From Mycobacterium sp. (lineage in GTDB: Bacteria > Actinomycetota > Actinomycetes > Mycobacteriales > Mycobacteriaceae), in NCBI GenBank assembly GCA_011620645.1, contig WOYS01000034.1:1-39193 (forward strand): a stretch of 39,193 nt of DNA. Reading direction: 5' to 3'. Below the pieces are notes generated by a model. That model ran no database searches, was not told the DNA's origin, and saw only the letters and a program-made list of their open reading frames with translations. Of this stretch, positions 9,486 through 18,761 are shown one piece after another; the stretch's first letter is position 1, and each line of letters opens with the position of its first letter. The translations under genes and the position numbers were made by a program.

Positions 9486-10166
9486 GTGTTGGCGGCCATT
9501 GCACTGATCCCCTCGGCGCCTGTTCTGGTGCCCGAATTGGCGGGTGGTGCGGCGGCCGAGCTGGCCGATCTGCGCGCCGCGCTCGGCAAGGCCGTGTCGG
9601 TACTGCCGGACCGCTGGATCGCCATCGGGGTCGGGGCGGATGATGCGGTCATCGGTCCACAGGCGGTCGGCACATTCGCCGGATACGGCGCCGATGTGCG
9701 GATTGCGTTGTCGCCCGCGGCGACCGGACCCGTGACGGATCTGCCGCTGTGCGCGCTGATGGCCGGCTGGGTGCGGCAGCCGTCGACCACCGTCGAAGTC
9801 CGGGTCCACCGCCCGGATCACGATGTGGAGGTCACGCTGGCCCGCGGACGCGCGCTGCGCGCCGAGATCGACGAGGCCGCTGATCCGGTGGGCGTGCTAG
9901 TGGTGGCCGACGGTGCACACACGCTGACACCGTCGGCGCCGGGCGGGTATGACGCTGAGTCGGTCACCGTTCAGCAGGCCCTCGATGACGCGCTCGCGGC
10001 CGGTGATGGCGCGGCACTGACGCGACTGCCTGCCGGTGTGGTGGGCCGGGTGGCCTATCAGGTGCTGGCCGGGCTGGCCGGGCTGGCCGGGGATGTTCGA
10101 GCCCACGAACTCTACCGGGGCGCGCCGTACGGCGTCGGCTACTTCGCCGGCACCTGGCTGCCGTGA
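9486..10166 (+). CDS. LigB-like (class III extradiol dioxygenase fold) protein (Rv2728c-like)
   Basis: This 226-residue alanine-rich protein starts at GTG 4 bases after the permease stop and overlaps miaA by 4 bases (GTGA). Two features suggest the class III extradiol/LigB-like fold: the N-terminal strand [19 protein letters not shown], and the segment [20 protein letters not shown], which corresponds to the GDxSH-type motif in that superfamily. The usual iron-binding histidines are largely missing, so enzyme activity is doubtful. Position between a permease and miaA is conserved in mycobacteria. The function is unknown. Confidence 0.8.
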   Translation: MLAAIALIPSAPVLVPELAGGAAAELADLRAALGKAVSVLPDRWIAIGVGADDAVIGPQAVGTFAGYGADVRIALSPAATGPVTDLPLCALMAGWVRQPSTTVEVRVHRPDHDVEVTLARGRALRAEIDEAADPVGVLVVADGAHTLTPSAPGGYDAESVTVQQALDDALAAGDGAALTRLPAGVVGRVAYQVLAGLAGLAGDVRAHELYRGAPYGVGYFAGTWLP

Positions 10167-11074
10167 GCCCCGGATTACGACCCGTCGCCGTCATCGGTCC
10201 GACCGGGACCGGGAAATCGGCACTCGGGCTGACCCTGGCCGAGAGACTGGGCGGCGAGATCGTCAATGCCGACGCCATGCAGCTCTACCGCGGCATGGAC
10301 ATCGGCACCGCGAAGCTGCCCCCCACGCAGCGCCGCGGCATCGTCCACCACCAACTCGACGTCCTCGAGGTCACCGAGAATGCCTCGGTGGCGCGCTATC
10401 AGGAGAACGCCGCCGCCGACATCGAGGCGATCATGGCCCGCGGCGCGGTACCGGTGATCGTCGGCGGATCCATGCTCTACATTCAGTCTCTGCTGGATCA
10501 GTGGTCGTTCCCGGCCACCGATCCGGCGGTGCGGGCCCGCTGGGAGGCCCGGCTGGCAGAGGTCGGGGTGTCGGCCCTGCACGCCGAGCTGGCCCGCGTC
10601 GATCCAGCGGCCGGTGCGGCGATCCTGGAGACCGACGGCCGTCGCATCGTGCGCGCCCTGGAGGTGGTGGAACTCACCGGGCAGCCATTCACCGCGTCGG
10701 CACCCCGCGTCGGCACCCCGCGCTGGGGCACGGTGATCATCGGATTGGATTGGGACACAGCATTACTCGATGAACGACTGGCGCAGCGCACCGACGCGAT
10801 GTTCGACGAGGGGCTGGTCGGCGAGGTCACCGGCCTGGTTGAGCACGGTCTGCGCGACGGTGTGACGGCTGCGCGCGCGCTGGGCTACGCCCAGGTGCTG
10901 GCCGCCCTCGATGACGGCGATGACGGGTCGGCGGCCCGTGAACCGACGTTCATGGGCACTCGCCGATATGTGCGCCGCCAACGTTCCTGGTTTCGTCGTG
11001 ATCACCGTGTGTGCTGGCTCGACGGTTCGGCACCGGATCTCGCCGGCGCTGCGCTGAGTATCCTGGACAGGTGA
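10163..11074 (+). CDS. miaA: tRNA dimethylallyltransferase MiaA
   Basis: This 303-residue enzyme transfers a dimethylallyl group to A37 of tRNAs that read codons beginning with U, making the substrate for MiaB (encoded at 4922). The P-loop GPTGTGKS lies at residues 12-19, followed by the family segment [17 protein letters not shown] and, near the end, the tRNA-contact segment [14 protein letters not shown]. The GTG start overlaps the preceding stop (GTGA), and its own stop overlaps the dapF GTG in the same way, so all three are translationally coupled. Confidence 0.97.
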   Translation: MSPGLRPVAVIGPTGTGKSALGLTLAERLGGEIVNADAMQLYRGMDIGTAKLPPTQRRGIVHHQLDVLEVTENASVARYQENAAADIEAIMARGAVPVIVGGSMLYIQSLLDQWSFPATDPAVRARWEARLAEVGVSALHAELARVDPAAGAAILETDGRRIVRALEVVELTGQPFTASAPRVGTPRWGTVIIGLDWDTALLDERLAQRTDAMFDEGLVGEVTGLVEHGLRDGVTAARALGYAQVLAALDDGDDGSAAREPTFMGTRRYVRRQRSWFRRDHRVCWLDGSAPDLAGAALSILDR

Positions 11075-11931
11075 AGTCCGCCATTCCCTTCGCGAAGGGC
11101 CACGGGACGCAGAACGATTTCGTCCTACTGCCCGACCTCGACGCCGCACTCGCGCTGACCTCCGATGCGGTGGCCGCGCTGTGCGACCGGCACCGCGGTC
11201 TGGGTGCCGACGGCGTGCTGCGGGTGACGACGGCCGGCGCCGCGGCCGCAGCCGGGGTGTTCAGCGCGCTGCCCGAGGGTGTGGCCGCCCAGGACTGGTA
11301 CATGGACTATCGCAACGCCGACGGCTCCATCGCGCAGATGTGCGGCAATGGCGTGCGGGTCTTCGCCCACTACCTGAGGGCGACCGGGTTGGAGAGCCGT
11401 GACGAGTTCGTCGTCGGCTCGCTGGCCGGCCCGCGACCGGTGGTGGTCGAGCACTTCAGCCCCACCCGCGCCGAGGTCACCGTCGATATGGGCAAGGTCA
11501 ACAGGCTGGGCAACGGATCGGTTGTCGTCGGCGGACGCACGTTCGCCGGGTTGGGTGTCGACGTCGGCAATCCGCACCTGGCCTGCGTGACCGATCTGAG
11601 CGTTGCGGAACTGGGCGCTCTCGATGTCGCGGCACCGGTGTCCTTCGACACCGCCCAGTTCCCCGACGGGGTGAACGTGGAAATCCTGACGACCCCGTCG
11701 GACGGCGCGGTGAACATGCGAGTGCATGAACGCGGCGTCGGCGAAACTCGTTCCTGCGGAACGGGAACCGTCGCCGCAGCAGTGGCAGCTCTGGCGCACA
11801 CAGGGGAGGGCATCGGCACCTTGGCGGTCCGGATCCCCGGTGGCGAGGTGGCGGTCACCATCACCGAGGCGACCAGCTACCTGCGCGGACCATCGGTGCT
11901 CGTCGCGCACGGTGAATATTCGGGTGCATGA
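11071..11931 (+). CDS. dapF: Diaminopimelate epimerase DapF
   Basis: This 286-residue cofactor-free racemase converts L,L- to meso-diaminopimelate, needed for lysine and mycobacterial peptidoglycan. The N-terminal signature [16 protein letters not shown] is present. The two catalytic cysteines sit in MCGNGVR (Cys91) and RSCGTGTVA (Cys229). The GTG start overlaps the miaA stop by 4 bases. Starts further upstream (to 11011) would run through miaA and are unlikely. hflX follows 33 bases downstream. Confidence 0.97.
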   Translation: MKSAIPFAKGHGTQNDFVLLPDLDAALALTSDAVAALCDRHRGLGADGVLRVTTAGAAAAAGVFSALPEGVAAQDWYMDYRNADGSIAQMCGNGVRVFAHYLRATGLESRDEFVVGSLAGPRPVVVEHFSPTRAEVTVDMGKVNRLGNGSVVVGGRTFAGLGVDVGNPHLACVTDLSVAELGALDVAAPVSFDTAQFPDGVNVEILTTPSDGAVNMRVHERGVGETRSCGTGTVAAAVAALAHTGEGIGTLAVRIPGGEVAVTITEATSYLRGPSVLVAHGEYSGA

Positions 11932-11964
11932 CCCCTGGCCGTCGTGCCATTATCGAAAGAACTT

Positions 11965-13368
11965 ATGACTGAACCGAAGTATGTACCGCCAAGCACCGGC
12001 GAACTGGCCCTGGAGGACCGCGCGGCACTGCGGCGCGTGGCCGGGCTGTCGACCGAACTCACCGACATCTCCGAGGTCGAATACCGCCAGCTCCGATTGG
12101 AGCGGGTGGTGCTGGTCGGCGTATGGACCGAGGGCACTGCCGCCGACGTCGACGCGAGCATGGCAGAACTCGCCGCACTGGCCGAGACGGCGGGGTCGGA
12201 GGTTCTAGAGGCCCTGGTGCAGCGCCGCGACAAACCCGACGCGTCGACCTATATCGGCTCCGGCAAGGCCATCGAACTGCGCGACATCGTCACCGCCACC
12301 GGCGCGGACACCGTCATCTGCGACGGTGAACTGAGCCCCGCTCAGCTGAACTCGCTGGAGAAGGTCGTCAAGGTCAAGGTCATCGACCGGACCGCGCTGA
12401 TCCTGGACATCTTCGCCCAGCACGCCACCTCCGCCGAAGGCAAGGCCCAGGTGGCCTTCGCGCAGATGGAGTACATGCTGCCCAGGCTCCGAGGCTGGGG
12501 CGAGTCGATGTCGCGGCAGGGCGGTGGCGCGGGCGGCAGCAGCGGCGGCGTGGGCACCCGCGGCCCCGGTGAGACCAAGATCGAGACCGACCGGCGCCGC
12601 ATCCGCGAGCGGATGTCCAAACTGCGTCGCGAGATCAAGGACATGAAGAAGATCCGCGACACCCAGCGCGGCAAGCGCCGGGCCGCCGATCTGCCCGCGG
12701 TCGCGATCGTCGGCTACACCAATGCCGGCAAGTCCAGCCTGCTCAACGCGCTGACCGGTGCCGGTGTGCTGGTGGAGAACGCGCTGTTCGCCACCCTGGA
12801 GCCGACCACCCGACGCGGCGAACTGATTGATGGCCGACCGTTCGTGCTGACCGACACCGTCGGCTTCGTCCGGCACCTGCCCACCCAGCTTGTCGAGGCG
12901 TTCCGCTCCACGCTGGAGGAGGTCGTCGACGCCGATCTGCTGGTGCATGTGGTCGACGGCTCCGATGCCACCCCGATGGCGCAGATCAGTGCGGTCCGGG
13001 AAGTGATCCGCGACGTCTACGCTGATCACGACGGTTCGCCGGCCCCGGAACTGTTGGTGGTCAACAAGATCGATGCCGCCGATGACATCGCGCTGGCGCA
13101 GTTGCGGCGTGCTCTGCCGGATGCGGTCTTCGTGTCCGCGCATACCGGTGAGGGCCTGGATGAACTGCGTGCCCGGCTGGTGGAGTTGGTCGAACCCACC
13201 GACGCCTTTGTCGATGTGACGGTGCCGTATGGCCGCGGCGACCTGGTGGCCAGAGTGCACGACGAGGGCCGGATCGACACCACCGAGCACACCGAGCGGG
13301 GCACCAAAATCACTGCGCGGGTTCCTGTTCCGCTGGCGGCCAGCCTGCGCGAGTTCAGCAACTGGTAG
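11965..13368 (+). CDS. hflX: HflX-type ribosome-associated GTPase
   Basis: This 467-residue GTPase binds the large ribosomal subunit and is linked to ribosome splitting and stress response. The N-terminal HflX domain (about residues 45-200) includes DKPDASTYIGSGK and the glycine-rich linker GGGAGGSSGGVGTRGPGE. It is followed by a coiled-coil segment and the G domain: G1 GYTNAGKS (250-257), G2 TLEPTTRR, G3 DTVGFV, G4 NKID. I chose ATG 11965; GTG at 11944 is in frame but starts only 12 bases after the dapF stop. Its 3' end overlaps the convergent molybdoenzyme gene by 14 bases. Confidence 0.95.
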   Translation: MTEPKYVPPSTGELALEDRAALRRVAGLSTELTDISEVEYRQLRLERVVLVGVWTEGTAADVDASMAELAALAETAGSEVLEALVQRRDKPDASTYIGSGKAIELRDIVTATGADTVICDGELSPAQLNSLEKVVKVKVIDRTALILDIFAQHATSAEGKAQVAFAQMEYMLPRLRGWGESMSRQGGGAGGSSGGVGTRGPGETKIETDRRRIRERMSKLRREIKDMKKIRDTQRGKRRAADLPAVAIVGYTNAGKSSLLNALTGAGVLVENALFATLEPTTRRGELIDGRPFVLTDTVGFVRHLPTQLVEAFRSTLEEVVDADLLVHVVDGSDATPMAQISAVREVIRDVYADHDGSPAPELLVVNKIDAADDIALAQLRRALPDAVFVSAHTGEGLDELRARLVELVEPTDAFVDVTVPYGRGDLVARVHDEGRIDTTEHTERGTKITARVPVPLAASLREFSNW

Positions 13369-15667
13369 TCGGCGCGCGCCGCCGGATCACCGGCGGTTCG
13401 TGGGCACGCACCGGAGGCAGGTCGCCCTCGAACCTCGCCACCTGCACCAGTACGTGAGCGCCGGTACAGCCGCGGGCCAGCGACGAGGTCCCGATATCGT
13501 CGGTCAGCACATTCGGGTTGCCGTGCACGCACATCGAATCCGCATTACCCGGGTCCAGCGGATCGAACCAGGCGCCGGTGGACAGCTGAACCACCTGTGG
13601 GCGCAGCCGGTCGTCGATGATCACACCGGCCAGGCAGGCACCACGATCGTTGAACACCCGCACCACGTCGCCCCCGACCAGTCCCCGCGCCGCCGCGTCG
13701 ACCAGATGCATCCGGATCGGTTCGCGCCCGGCCACTTTCGATTGCTGGCTGGTGGCGCCGCCGTCGAGCTGGCTGTGCAGCCGACTGGCGGGCTGGTTCG
13801 CGATGAGGTGCAGCGGGTAGACCGTCGCGCGTTCTCCCCCGAGCCATTCCGTGGGTTCGAACCAGGCGGGATGTCCCAGGCAGTCGGTATAGCCGAAGCT
13901 GGCGATATCGGCGGAGAAGATCTCGATCCGCCCGCTCGGGGTGGTCAACCGGTGTGTGTACGGATCGGCGCGGAAGTCGGCCAGCAGGGTCAGCCCGGGC
14001 TCGGTAGGGAGCCGTAGTTGTCCGTCGGCCCAGAACTGGTCGAAGGACGGTGCCGCGAAATCGACGCTGGCCGACCACTTCTCATACATGTGCGTGAGCC
14101 ACTGCCGGGCGGTACGGCCTTCGGTGAACTGCTCACCGACGCCGAGCCGTTCGGCGAGCGTGGCGAAGGCGGTGTAGTCGTCGCGGGACTGCGCGTAGGG
14201 CTGGGTCAGCGCAGGCATCGCCACCAGCAGGGGGTCGTTGTGCGAGCCTGAGAAGTCTTCGCGCTCATAGGCGGTCGTGGAGGGGACAACGATGTCGGCG
14301 TGTTTCGCCATCGCCGTCCAGTACGGATCGTGCACCACGATGGTGTCCGGTCGGGCCAGCGCGCGGCGCAGGCGCGGGATGTTCTGGTGATGGTGGAACG
14401 GATTTCCACCGGCCCAGTACACCAACCGGATATCGGGGAACGTCAGCCGCAGGCCGTTGTAGTCGTACTCCCGGCCCGGATGCAGCAGCATATCGCTGAC
14501 GGCCGCGACCGGGATGAACGTCGACACCGGGTTGTGGCTCTGCGGGAACACCGGTAACCGGTGGCGCAGCGGGGCCAGACCCAATTCGTTCATGGAGCCG
14601 TAACCGTGCCCGAAACCGCCCCCGGGCAGGCCGATCTGGCCGAGCATGGCGGCCAGCGTCAACCCCATCCACGGGGCCTGTTCGCCGTGGCGGATGCGCT
14701 GCAACGACCAGCTGACGGTGACCAGGGTGCGGCCTGCGGCCATTCGCCGGGCCAGCGCGGTGATGTCCTCGGCGGGCAACCCGCTGATGGCCGACGCCCA
14801 CGACGGCGACTTCGGCACGCCGTCGTCAGTGCCGAGCACATAGCGCTCGAAAACCTCGTAGCCGATGCAGTAGCTGTCCAGGAACTCCCGGTCGGCCAGA
14901 CCCTCGGTGGCCAGCACATGGGCCATGGCGAGCATGATGGCCACATCGGTGCCGGGTACCGGTGCGTGCCAGTCACATTCGCCATCGACATCGTCGCGCA
15001 GCGGCGAGAACGAGACGATTCGCCCGCCCCGTTCGCGGAACAGGTGCAGCGCGGCGCGCGCCGGATGTGCGGTGGTCCCACCGTGATTGATGCCGGTGTT
15101 CTTCAAGGCGAGCCCGCCGAAGGCCACCAGCAGGTCGGTGTGCTCGACGATGACATCCCACTGGGTGGAGCGCTTGAAGAGATCGTCATGTGTGCCGACC
15201 ACCCGGGGCATGATCGCGCCGGTCGCGCCCAGGCTGTAAGAATGCCGGGAAGAGGTATATCCGCCAAGGAGTTTGAGGAAGCGATGCACCTGGCTCTGCG
15301 CGTGATGGAATCGACCGGCACTGGCCCAGCCGTAGGACCCGCCGTAGATGGCTTCGTTGCCGTGGGTGTCGATCACCCGACGCAACTCGCCGGCCAGCAG
15401 CTCGGTCAGCTCGTCCCAGGACACCGCCACGAACTCGTCGGCGCCCCGCCGGTCGTTGGGGCCGGGTCCGTCGCGCAACCAGCCCCGGCGCACCACCGGG
15501 CCGGTCACCCGCGAGCGGTGCCGGATCGAACCGGGAAGATTGCCCAGCAGCGGTGACGGATCGGCGTCACCGGCGGCTGGGGTCACGGCGGTGATCTCGC
15601 CGGCGCGCACATCGGCGCGAAACGCCCCCCAGTGCGCCAGGCTGCCGGTACGGGCGGTGCTGAACAC
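13355..15667 (-). CDS. Molybdopterin-dependent oxidoreductase, BisC/TorA/DMSO-reductase type
   Basis: This 770-residue enzyme is of the DMSO-reductase family. Family segments seen are IYGGSYGWASAGRFHHAQSQ, then YSLGATG whose Ser145 is the likely molybdenum ligand, KNTGINHGGTT, GHGYGSMNELG, WAGGNPFHHHQN, and the C-terminal LHLIANQPASRLHSQ and dinucleotide-binding domain. There is no N-terminal CxxC iron-sulfur motif and no twin-arginine signal, so a cytoplasmic BisC-like enzyme (reducing biotin sulfoxide, methionine sulfoxide or an N-oxide) fits best. Start is GTG. It stands alone, with no partner subunits or cofactor genes nearby, in a spot where M. tuberculosis carries other genes. The substrate is not readable. 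Confidence 0.9.
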   Translation of the reverse strand: MFSTARTGSLAHWGAFRADVRAGEITAVTPAAGDADPSPLLGNLPGSIRHRSRVTGPVVRRGWLRDGPGPNDRRGADEFVAVSWDELTELLAGELRRVIDTHGNEAIYGGSYGWASAGRFHHAQSQVHRFLKLLGGYTSSRHSYSLGATGAIMPRVVGTHDDLFKRSTQWDVIVEHTDLLVAFGGLALKNTGINHGGTTAHPARAALHLFRERGGRIVSFSPLRDDVDGECDWHAPVPGTDVAIMLAMAHVLATEGLADREFLDSYCIGYEVFERYVLGTDDGVPKSPSWASAISGLPAEDITALARRMAAGRTLVTVSWSLQRIRHGEQAPWMGLTLAAMLGQIGLPGGGFGHGYGSMNELGLAPLRHRLPVFPQSHNPVSTFIPVAAVSDMLLHPGREYDYNGLRLTFPDIRLVYWAGGNPFHHHQNIPRLRRALARPDTIVVHDPYWTAMAKHADIVVPSTTAYEREDFSGSHNDPLLVAMPALTQPYAQSRDDYTAFATLAERLGVGEQFTEGRTARQWLTHMYEKWSASVDFAAPSFDQFWADGQLRLPTEPGLTLLADFRADPYTHRLTTPSGRIEIFSADIASFGYTDCLGHPAWFEPTEWLGGERATVYPLHLIANQPASRLHSQLDGGATSQQSKVAGREPIRMHLVDAAARGLVGGDVVRVFNDRGACLAGVIIDDRLRPQVVQLSTGAWFDPLDPGNADSMCVHGNPNVLTDDIGTSSLARGCTGAHVLVQVARFEGDLPPVRAHEPPVIRRRAPTTSC

Positions 15668-15858
15668 GTCCCAATCCTAGGTGTGCCGGTGCGCACCCGG
15701 CTGCCACGCCGCCCCATCGCCCGTGCTTTCCTGGACTCGCGGATCCAGACCATCTACGGCGGAACGAGTGAGATAATGAAAGAGATCATCGGTCGCGGCC
15801 TGGGGGTCTGACTCCCGACACGCCATCGGCGCAGGGGGCGATATCCCACGACTTCGCG

Positions 15859-15891
15859 GTCAACTGACGCAAAGTTGACGAACGCGATACT
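15859..15891 (+). promoter_or_regulatory. Putative promoter with perfect inverted repeat upstream of the LGFP gene
   Basis: GTCAACT-N7-AGTTGAC (15859-15879) has perfect 7-base arms. It overlaps the likely -35 region of a promoter whose -10 would be GATACT (15886-15891), giving a transcript start near 15898 and a leader of about 28 bases. The intergenic region 15668-15925 (258 bp) also has a short direct repeat CACGACTTCG at 15848 and 15907; otherwise I see nothing in it. The operator idea is inference. Confidence 0.45.
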
Positions 15892-15925
15892 TTCGTGTGG
15901 TTTTGCACGACTTCGGGGAGGACCG

Positions 15926-17956
15926 ATGACCAGGCAGCAAACTCGACTGGGCAGGATCGCCGGGCGGGCAGCGGTGGGGCTCGTCAGTGCCGGGCTGATC
16001 GCTGCATCCGCGCTGTTCGCGCCGCCCGCCGGCGCGACACCGGAAAGCGATGCCGATGCGGCGATCACGGCTGCCTGGGACACCGGCGGCGGCGATGCCG
16101 GCCCCCTCGGGCCCAAGGCCGGCGGTGTCTATCCGGCCGGTGAGGGCTTCGTGCAGAACTTCGCGGCGGGCAAGATCTTCTTCACCCCGGACACCGGCGC
16201 GCGCGTACTTTCCGGCGCCATCCTGGAGAAGTACGAGTCCCTGGGCGGCCCAGCCGACAGCGACCTGGGCTTCCCGACGATCGACGTGGGAGCGGGACGG
16301 GCGGCCAACAGCCGCAACTCCACGTTCAGCGCGCCGGACAATCCGGTCATCTTCTGGACGCCGGAAACCGGCGCCCGGGTGGTCCGCGGTGCGATCAACT
16401 CTGCCTGGGATGCGCTCGGCGGTTCGGTCGGGGAGCTCGGGGTGCCCAGTGATGACGAGACCGTCAACGGCAATACTGTCACGCAGAAGTTCACCGGCGG
16501 TGAGATCTCCTGGGATCGCAAGACCCGTGTCTTCACCACCGTTCCGCCCGAGCTGGCAGGTCAGCTCGGCGCCATCGACATACCTTCGGATGCCACGTCG
16601 GCAATCGCCGCCGCCCGCCGGGCCGCCGGCGGTGCGCTCGGTCCGCTGGGCGCCGAGGAAGGCGCCCAGTATGCGATCGGGGCCGACGGTGTGGGGCAGA
16701 ACTATGCGGGCGGCAAGATCTTCTACAGCCCCGACACCGGGGCCAACGTGGTCACCGGTCAGGTGCTGGCCAAGTACGAGAGTGTCGGCGGGCCCACCGG
16801 CGATCTCGGATTCCCCACCGCGAGTGAGACCGACGGCGGTTTGGCACCCCAGAGCCGGGTGGTCACATTCGCCGCCGAGGACCAGCCGGTCATCTTCTGG
16901 ACACCGGACTTCGGTGCGGTGATCGTGCGCGGCGCGATGAACGCGGCATGGCAGAAGCTTGGCGGCGCGACGGGCGAGCTCGGCGCTCCCAAGACCGACC
17001 AGGCCGAGAACGGCGACGTCATCAGCCAGCAGTTCAACGGCGGATCGATCTCCTGGGACAAGGCCGCCAAGAAGTTCAGCACGGAGCCGGCCGGCCTGCA
17101 GTCACAGCTGGCCGGGCTGGAGGTTCCCGGGGCGGATGCGCCGCAGGCTCCGGCTGCCGCTCCGGCCGATGAAGGCAGCAGCGACAAGTGGTACACGTGG
17201 CGCTGGTGGTGGCTGCTCGGGTTGGTACCGCTGCTGGGCGTGATCACGTTGATCGCCATCGCGGTGCTGCGCAACCGGCGGCCCCGCGCCGACGACGGGT
17301 TCGATGAGGATCCGTACGACCCGGGATACGACGACCGGTATGGCCAGCCGCGCGAACCGCGCGACGACGATTTCGAGACCGGTCCGGCCTTCGAACGGAA
17401 GCCCGGTGCCTTCTCGTCGCAGAGCCCGTGGGCGGTGCCGCCGGTCGGGTCCGTTCCGCCGCTCAGCGGTATCTCGGTGGTACCCGATCTGCGCAGTGAT
17501 GCCCCTGCCCACGAATACGACGACGAGTCGGACGAATACGACGATGAGTCGGATGAATACGACTCCGATGCCTACGAGGAGGGCGACGAGTTCGAGGAGG
17601 CGTCCGACCCCGACGCGGTGGACACCGCACCGACCCGCATCGAGTCCGTCGATCACGATCACGAGCCGGCCACCACCGTCGTGCCGTCGGTGCTGGGGGC
17701 CGAGTACGAACCGGACTTCGCCAGCGGCCGTCACGCCGCCACCCAGGTAGCAGAACCCGAGGATGCCGGGTGGACCTCGATGCGGCTGGCGACCGGCGAC
17801 CGGTATCGCGCGCCGGAAGGCTATCCGGTCAAGGCAAACACCAAGACAGGGCTCTATTGGGCTCCGGGCAGCCCGCGATACCGTGATATCGAGGCCGAGA
17901 TCTGGTTCGCCAGTGAAGAGTTCGCCCAGACGAACGGATTCATCCAGGCCGACTGA
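15926..17956 (+). CDS. Secreted/membrane-anchored LGFP-repeat protein (Rv2721c-like)
   Basis: This protein of about 676 residues starts with a signal peptide (twin Arg-rich start, hydrophobic AVGLVSAGLIAASALF, cleavage near AGAT). Its extracellular part has LGFP repeats (for example DLGFPTIDVGAG, ELGVPSDD, DLGFPTASET, ELGAPKTD) arranged as two copies of a larger unit at about residues 45-210 and 230-395. LGFP repeats are thought to tie proteins to the mycolate-arabinogalactan wall. A membrane helix near residue 430 (WWLLGLVPLLGVITLIAIAVL) is followed by a long acidic cytoplasmic tail with a Tyr/Asp/Glu repeat. The ATG at 15926 has GGGGAGGA upstream; the earlier ATG at 15875 lacks a signal context. 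Confidence 0.88.
   Translation: MTRQQTRLGRIAGRAAVGLVSAGLIAASALFAPPAGATPESDADAAITAAWDTGGGDAGPLGPKAGGVYPAGEGFVQNFAAGKIFFTPDTGARVLSGAILEKYESLGGPADSDLGFPTIDVGAGRAANSRNSTFSAPDNPVIFWTPETGARVVRGAINSAWDALGGSVGELGVPSDDETVNGNTVTQKFTGGEISWDRKTRVFTTVPPELAGQLGAIDIPSDATSAIAAARRAAGGALGPLGAEEGAQYAIGADGVGQNYAGGKIFYSPDTGANVVTGQVLAKYESVGGPTGDLGFPTASETDGGLAPQSRVVTFAAEDQPVIFWTPDFGAVIVRGAMNAAWQKLGGATGELGAPKTDQAENGDVISQQFNGGSISWDKAAKKFSTEPAGLQSQLAGLEVPGADAPQAPAAAPADEGSSDKWYTWRWWWLLGLVPLLGVITLIAIAVLRNRRPRADDGFDEDPYDPGYDDRYGQPREPRDDDFETGPAFERKPGAFSSQSPWAVPPVGSVPPLSGISVVPDLRSDAPAHEYDDESDEYDDESDEYDSDAYEEGDEFEEASDPDAVDTAPTRIESVDHDHEPATTVVPSVLGAEYEPDFASGRHAATQVAEPEDAGWTSMRLATGDRYRAPEGYPVKANTKTGLYWAPGSPRYRDIEAEIWFASEEFAQTNGFIQAD
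17513..17575 (+). repeat. 21-bp coding tandem repeat (EYDDESD units)
   Basis: Three consecutive 21-base units start at 17513, 17534 and 17555. The first two encode EYDDESD and the third diverges (EYDSDAY). They lie in the acidic cytoplasmic tail of the LGFP protein. In-frame units like this can expand or shrink between strains. Confidence 0.8.
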
Positions 17957-17962
17957 GCGTCG

Positions 17963-18637
17963 TCAGATCTTGCGGAGGACGGTGACGACCTTGCCCAGCA
18001 CCACGGCGTCGTTACCGTCGATGGGTTCGAACGCCGGGTTGTGCGGCATCAGCCACACCTGACCGCGGGTCCGCTTGAACGTCTTGACGGTGGCTTCACC
18101 GTCGATCATCGCCGCGACGATGTCACCGTTGTCGGCCACGTTCTGCTGACGGATGACCACCCAGTCACCGTCGCAGATGGCGGCGTCGATCATCGATTCG
18201 CCGACCACCTTGAGCAGGAACAACGACCCCTCGCCGACCAGCTCGCGGGGGAGCGGGAAGACCTCCTCCACGGCCTCCTCGGCCAGGATGGGGCCACCTG
18301 CGGCGATACGGCCCAGCACCGGCACGAACGTGGGTTCGGGCAGTGTGTCGGAGCCGGCCACATCGGTGGCCACGATCGGGGTGACGACTTCCTCGGAGCC
18401 GCGGACGTCCACCGCACGTGGGCGGTTGGGATCTCTGCGCAGGTAGCCCTTGCGCTCCAGCGTGCGGAGCTGGTGGGCCACCGACGAGGTGGAGGTCAGT
18501 CCGACGGCATCGCCGATCTCACGGATGCTCGGCGGGTAGCCCCGACTGGTCACGGAGGTACGGATGACCTCCAGGATGGTGCGCTGACGCTCGGTCAGGC
18601 TGGAGCGTGCCTCAGGTGTTTCGGTGCTGTCGCTCAT
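17963..18637 (-). CDS. lexA: LexA repressor
   Basis: This 224-residue SOS repressor is cleaved when RecA filaments form. The N-terminal winged helix (about residues 14-75) includes [20 protein letters not shown]. The self-cleavage site is Ala113-Gly114 in GRIAAGGPI, and the catalytic pair is Ser148 (GESMI) and Lys185 (ATVKTF). The spacings of 35 and 37 residues match E. coli LexA. I chose the ATG at 18637 because the -10 (TATATT) lies 7 bases before it, giving a leaderless message; the longer frame to 18673 would begin upstream of the promoter's -10. Its end faces the LGFP gene with a 6-base gap. Confidence 0.97.
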   Translation of the reverse strand: MSDSTETPEARSSLTERQRTILEVIRTSVTSRGYPPSIREIGDAVGLTSTSSVAHQLRTLERKGYLRRDPNRPRAVDVRGSEEVVTPIVATDVAGSDTLPEPTFVPVLGRIAAGGPILAEEAVEEVFPLPRELVGEGSLFLLKVVGESMIDAAICDGDWVVIRQQNVADNGDIVAAMIDGEATVKTFKRTRGQVWLMPHNPAFEPIDGNDAVVLGKVVTVLRKI

Positions 18638-18644
18638 GACGCCG

Positions 18645-18685
18645 AATATAGTCGCCGTCGCACAGACAATCAAACATGTGTTCGA
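18645..18685 (-). promoter_or_regulatory. lexA promoter with overlapping LexA box (autoregulation, leaderless)
   Basis: On the minus strand TTGATT (18673-18668), 17 bases and TATATT (18650-18645) form a good -35/-10 pair. The SOS box TCGAACACATGTTTGA (18685-18670) overlaps the -35 and matches the consensus at 11 of 12 positions. Transcription should start at or beside the A of the lexA ATG, so the mRNA appears leaderless. The box and hexamers are seen directly; the start point is inferred. Confidence 0.8.
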
Positions 18686-18727
18686 GGCGTGTCGGAATCA
18701 GTGGCGCTGGCGCTGGACTCATCCAAC

Positions 18728-18750
18728 TTGTCGGTGGCCGGGTCTATCGT
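18728..18750 (+). promoter_or_regulatory. PafBC-type promoter of the chiZ-like gene
   Basis: TTGTCGGTG (18728-18736), 8 bases and TATCGT (18745-18750) fit the tTGTCRgtg-N8-TAnnnT consensus. The first element is identical to that of recA at 122-130. M. tuberculosis Rv2719c is known to be damage-induced without RecA, which agrees. Predicted transcripts would have a leader of about 90 bases that runs through the LexA boxes below. Confidence 0.8.
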
Positions 18751-18761
18751 TCGGCAACAGT

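Noticed and set aside
12205-13290. 361-residue open frame on the minus strand
   Set aside because: Antisense to hflX, whose G motifs are intact.
13850-13866. TTCGAAC half site resembling a LexA box
   Set aside because: Only one half matches and it lies inside the molybdoenzyme coding region.
15688-15697. GGTGCGCACC palindrome upstream of the molybdoenzyme gene
   Set aside because: Ten bases, GC-rich, no second copy or promoter elements beside it.
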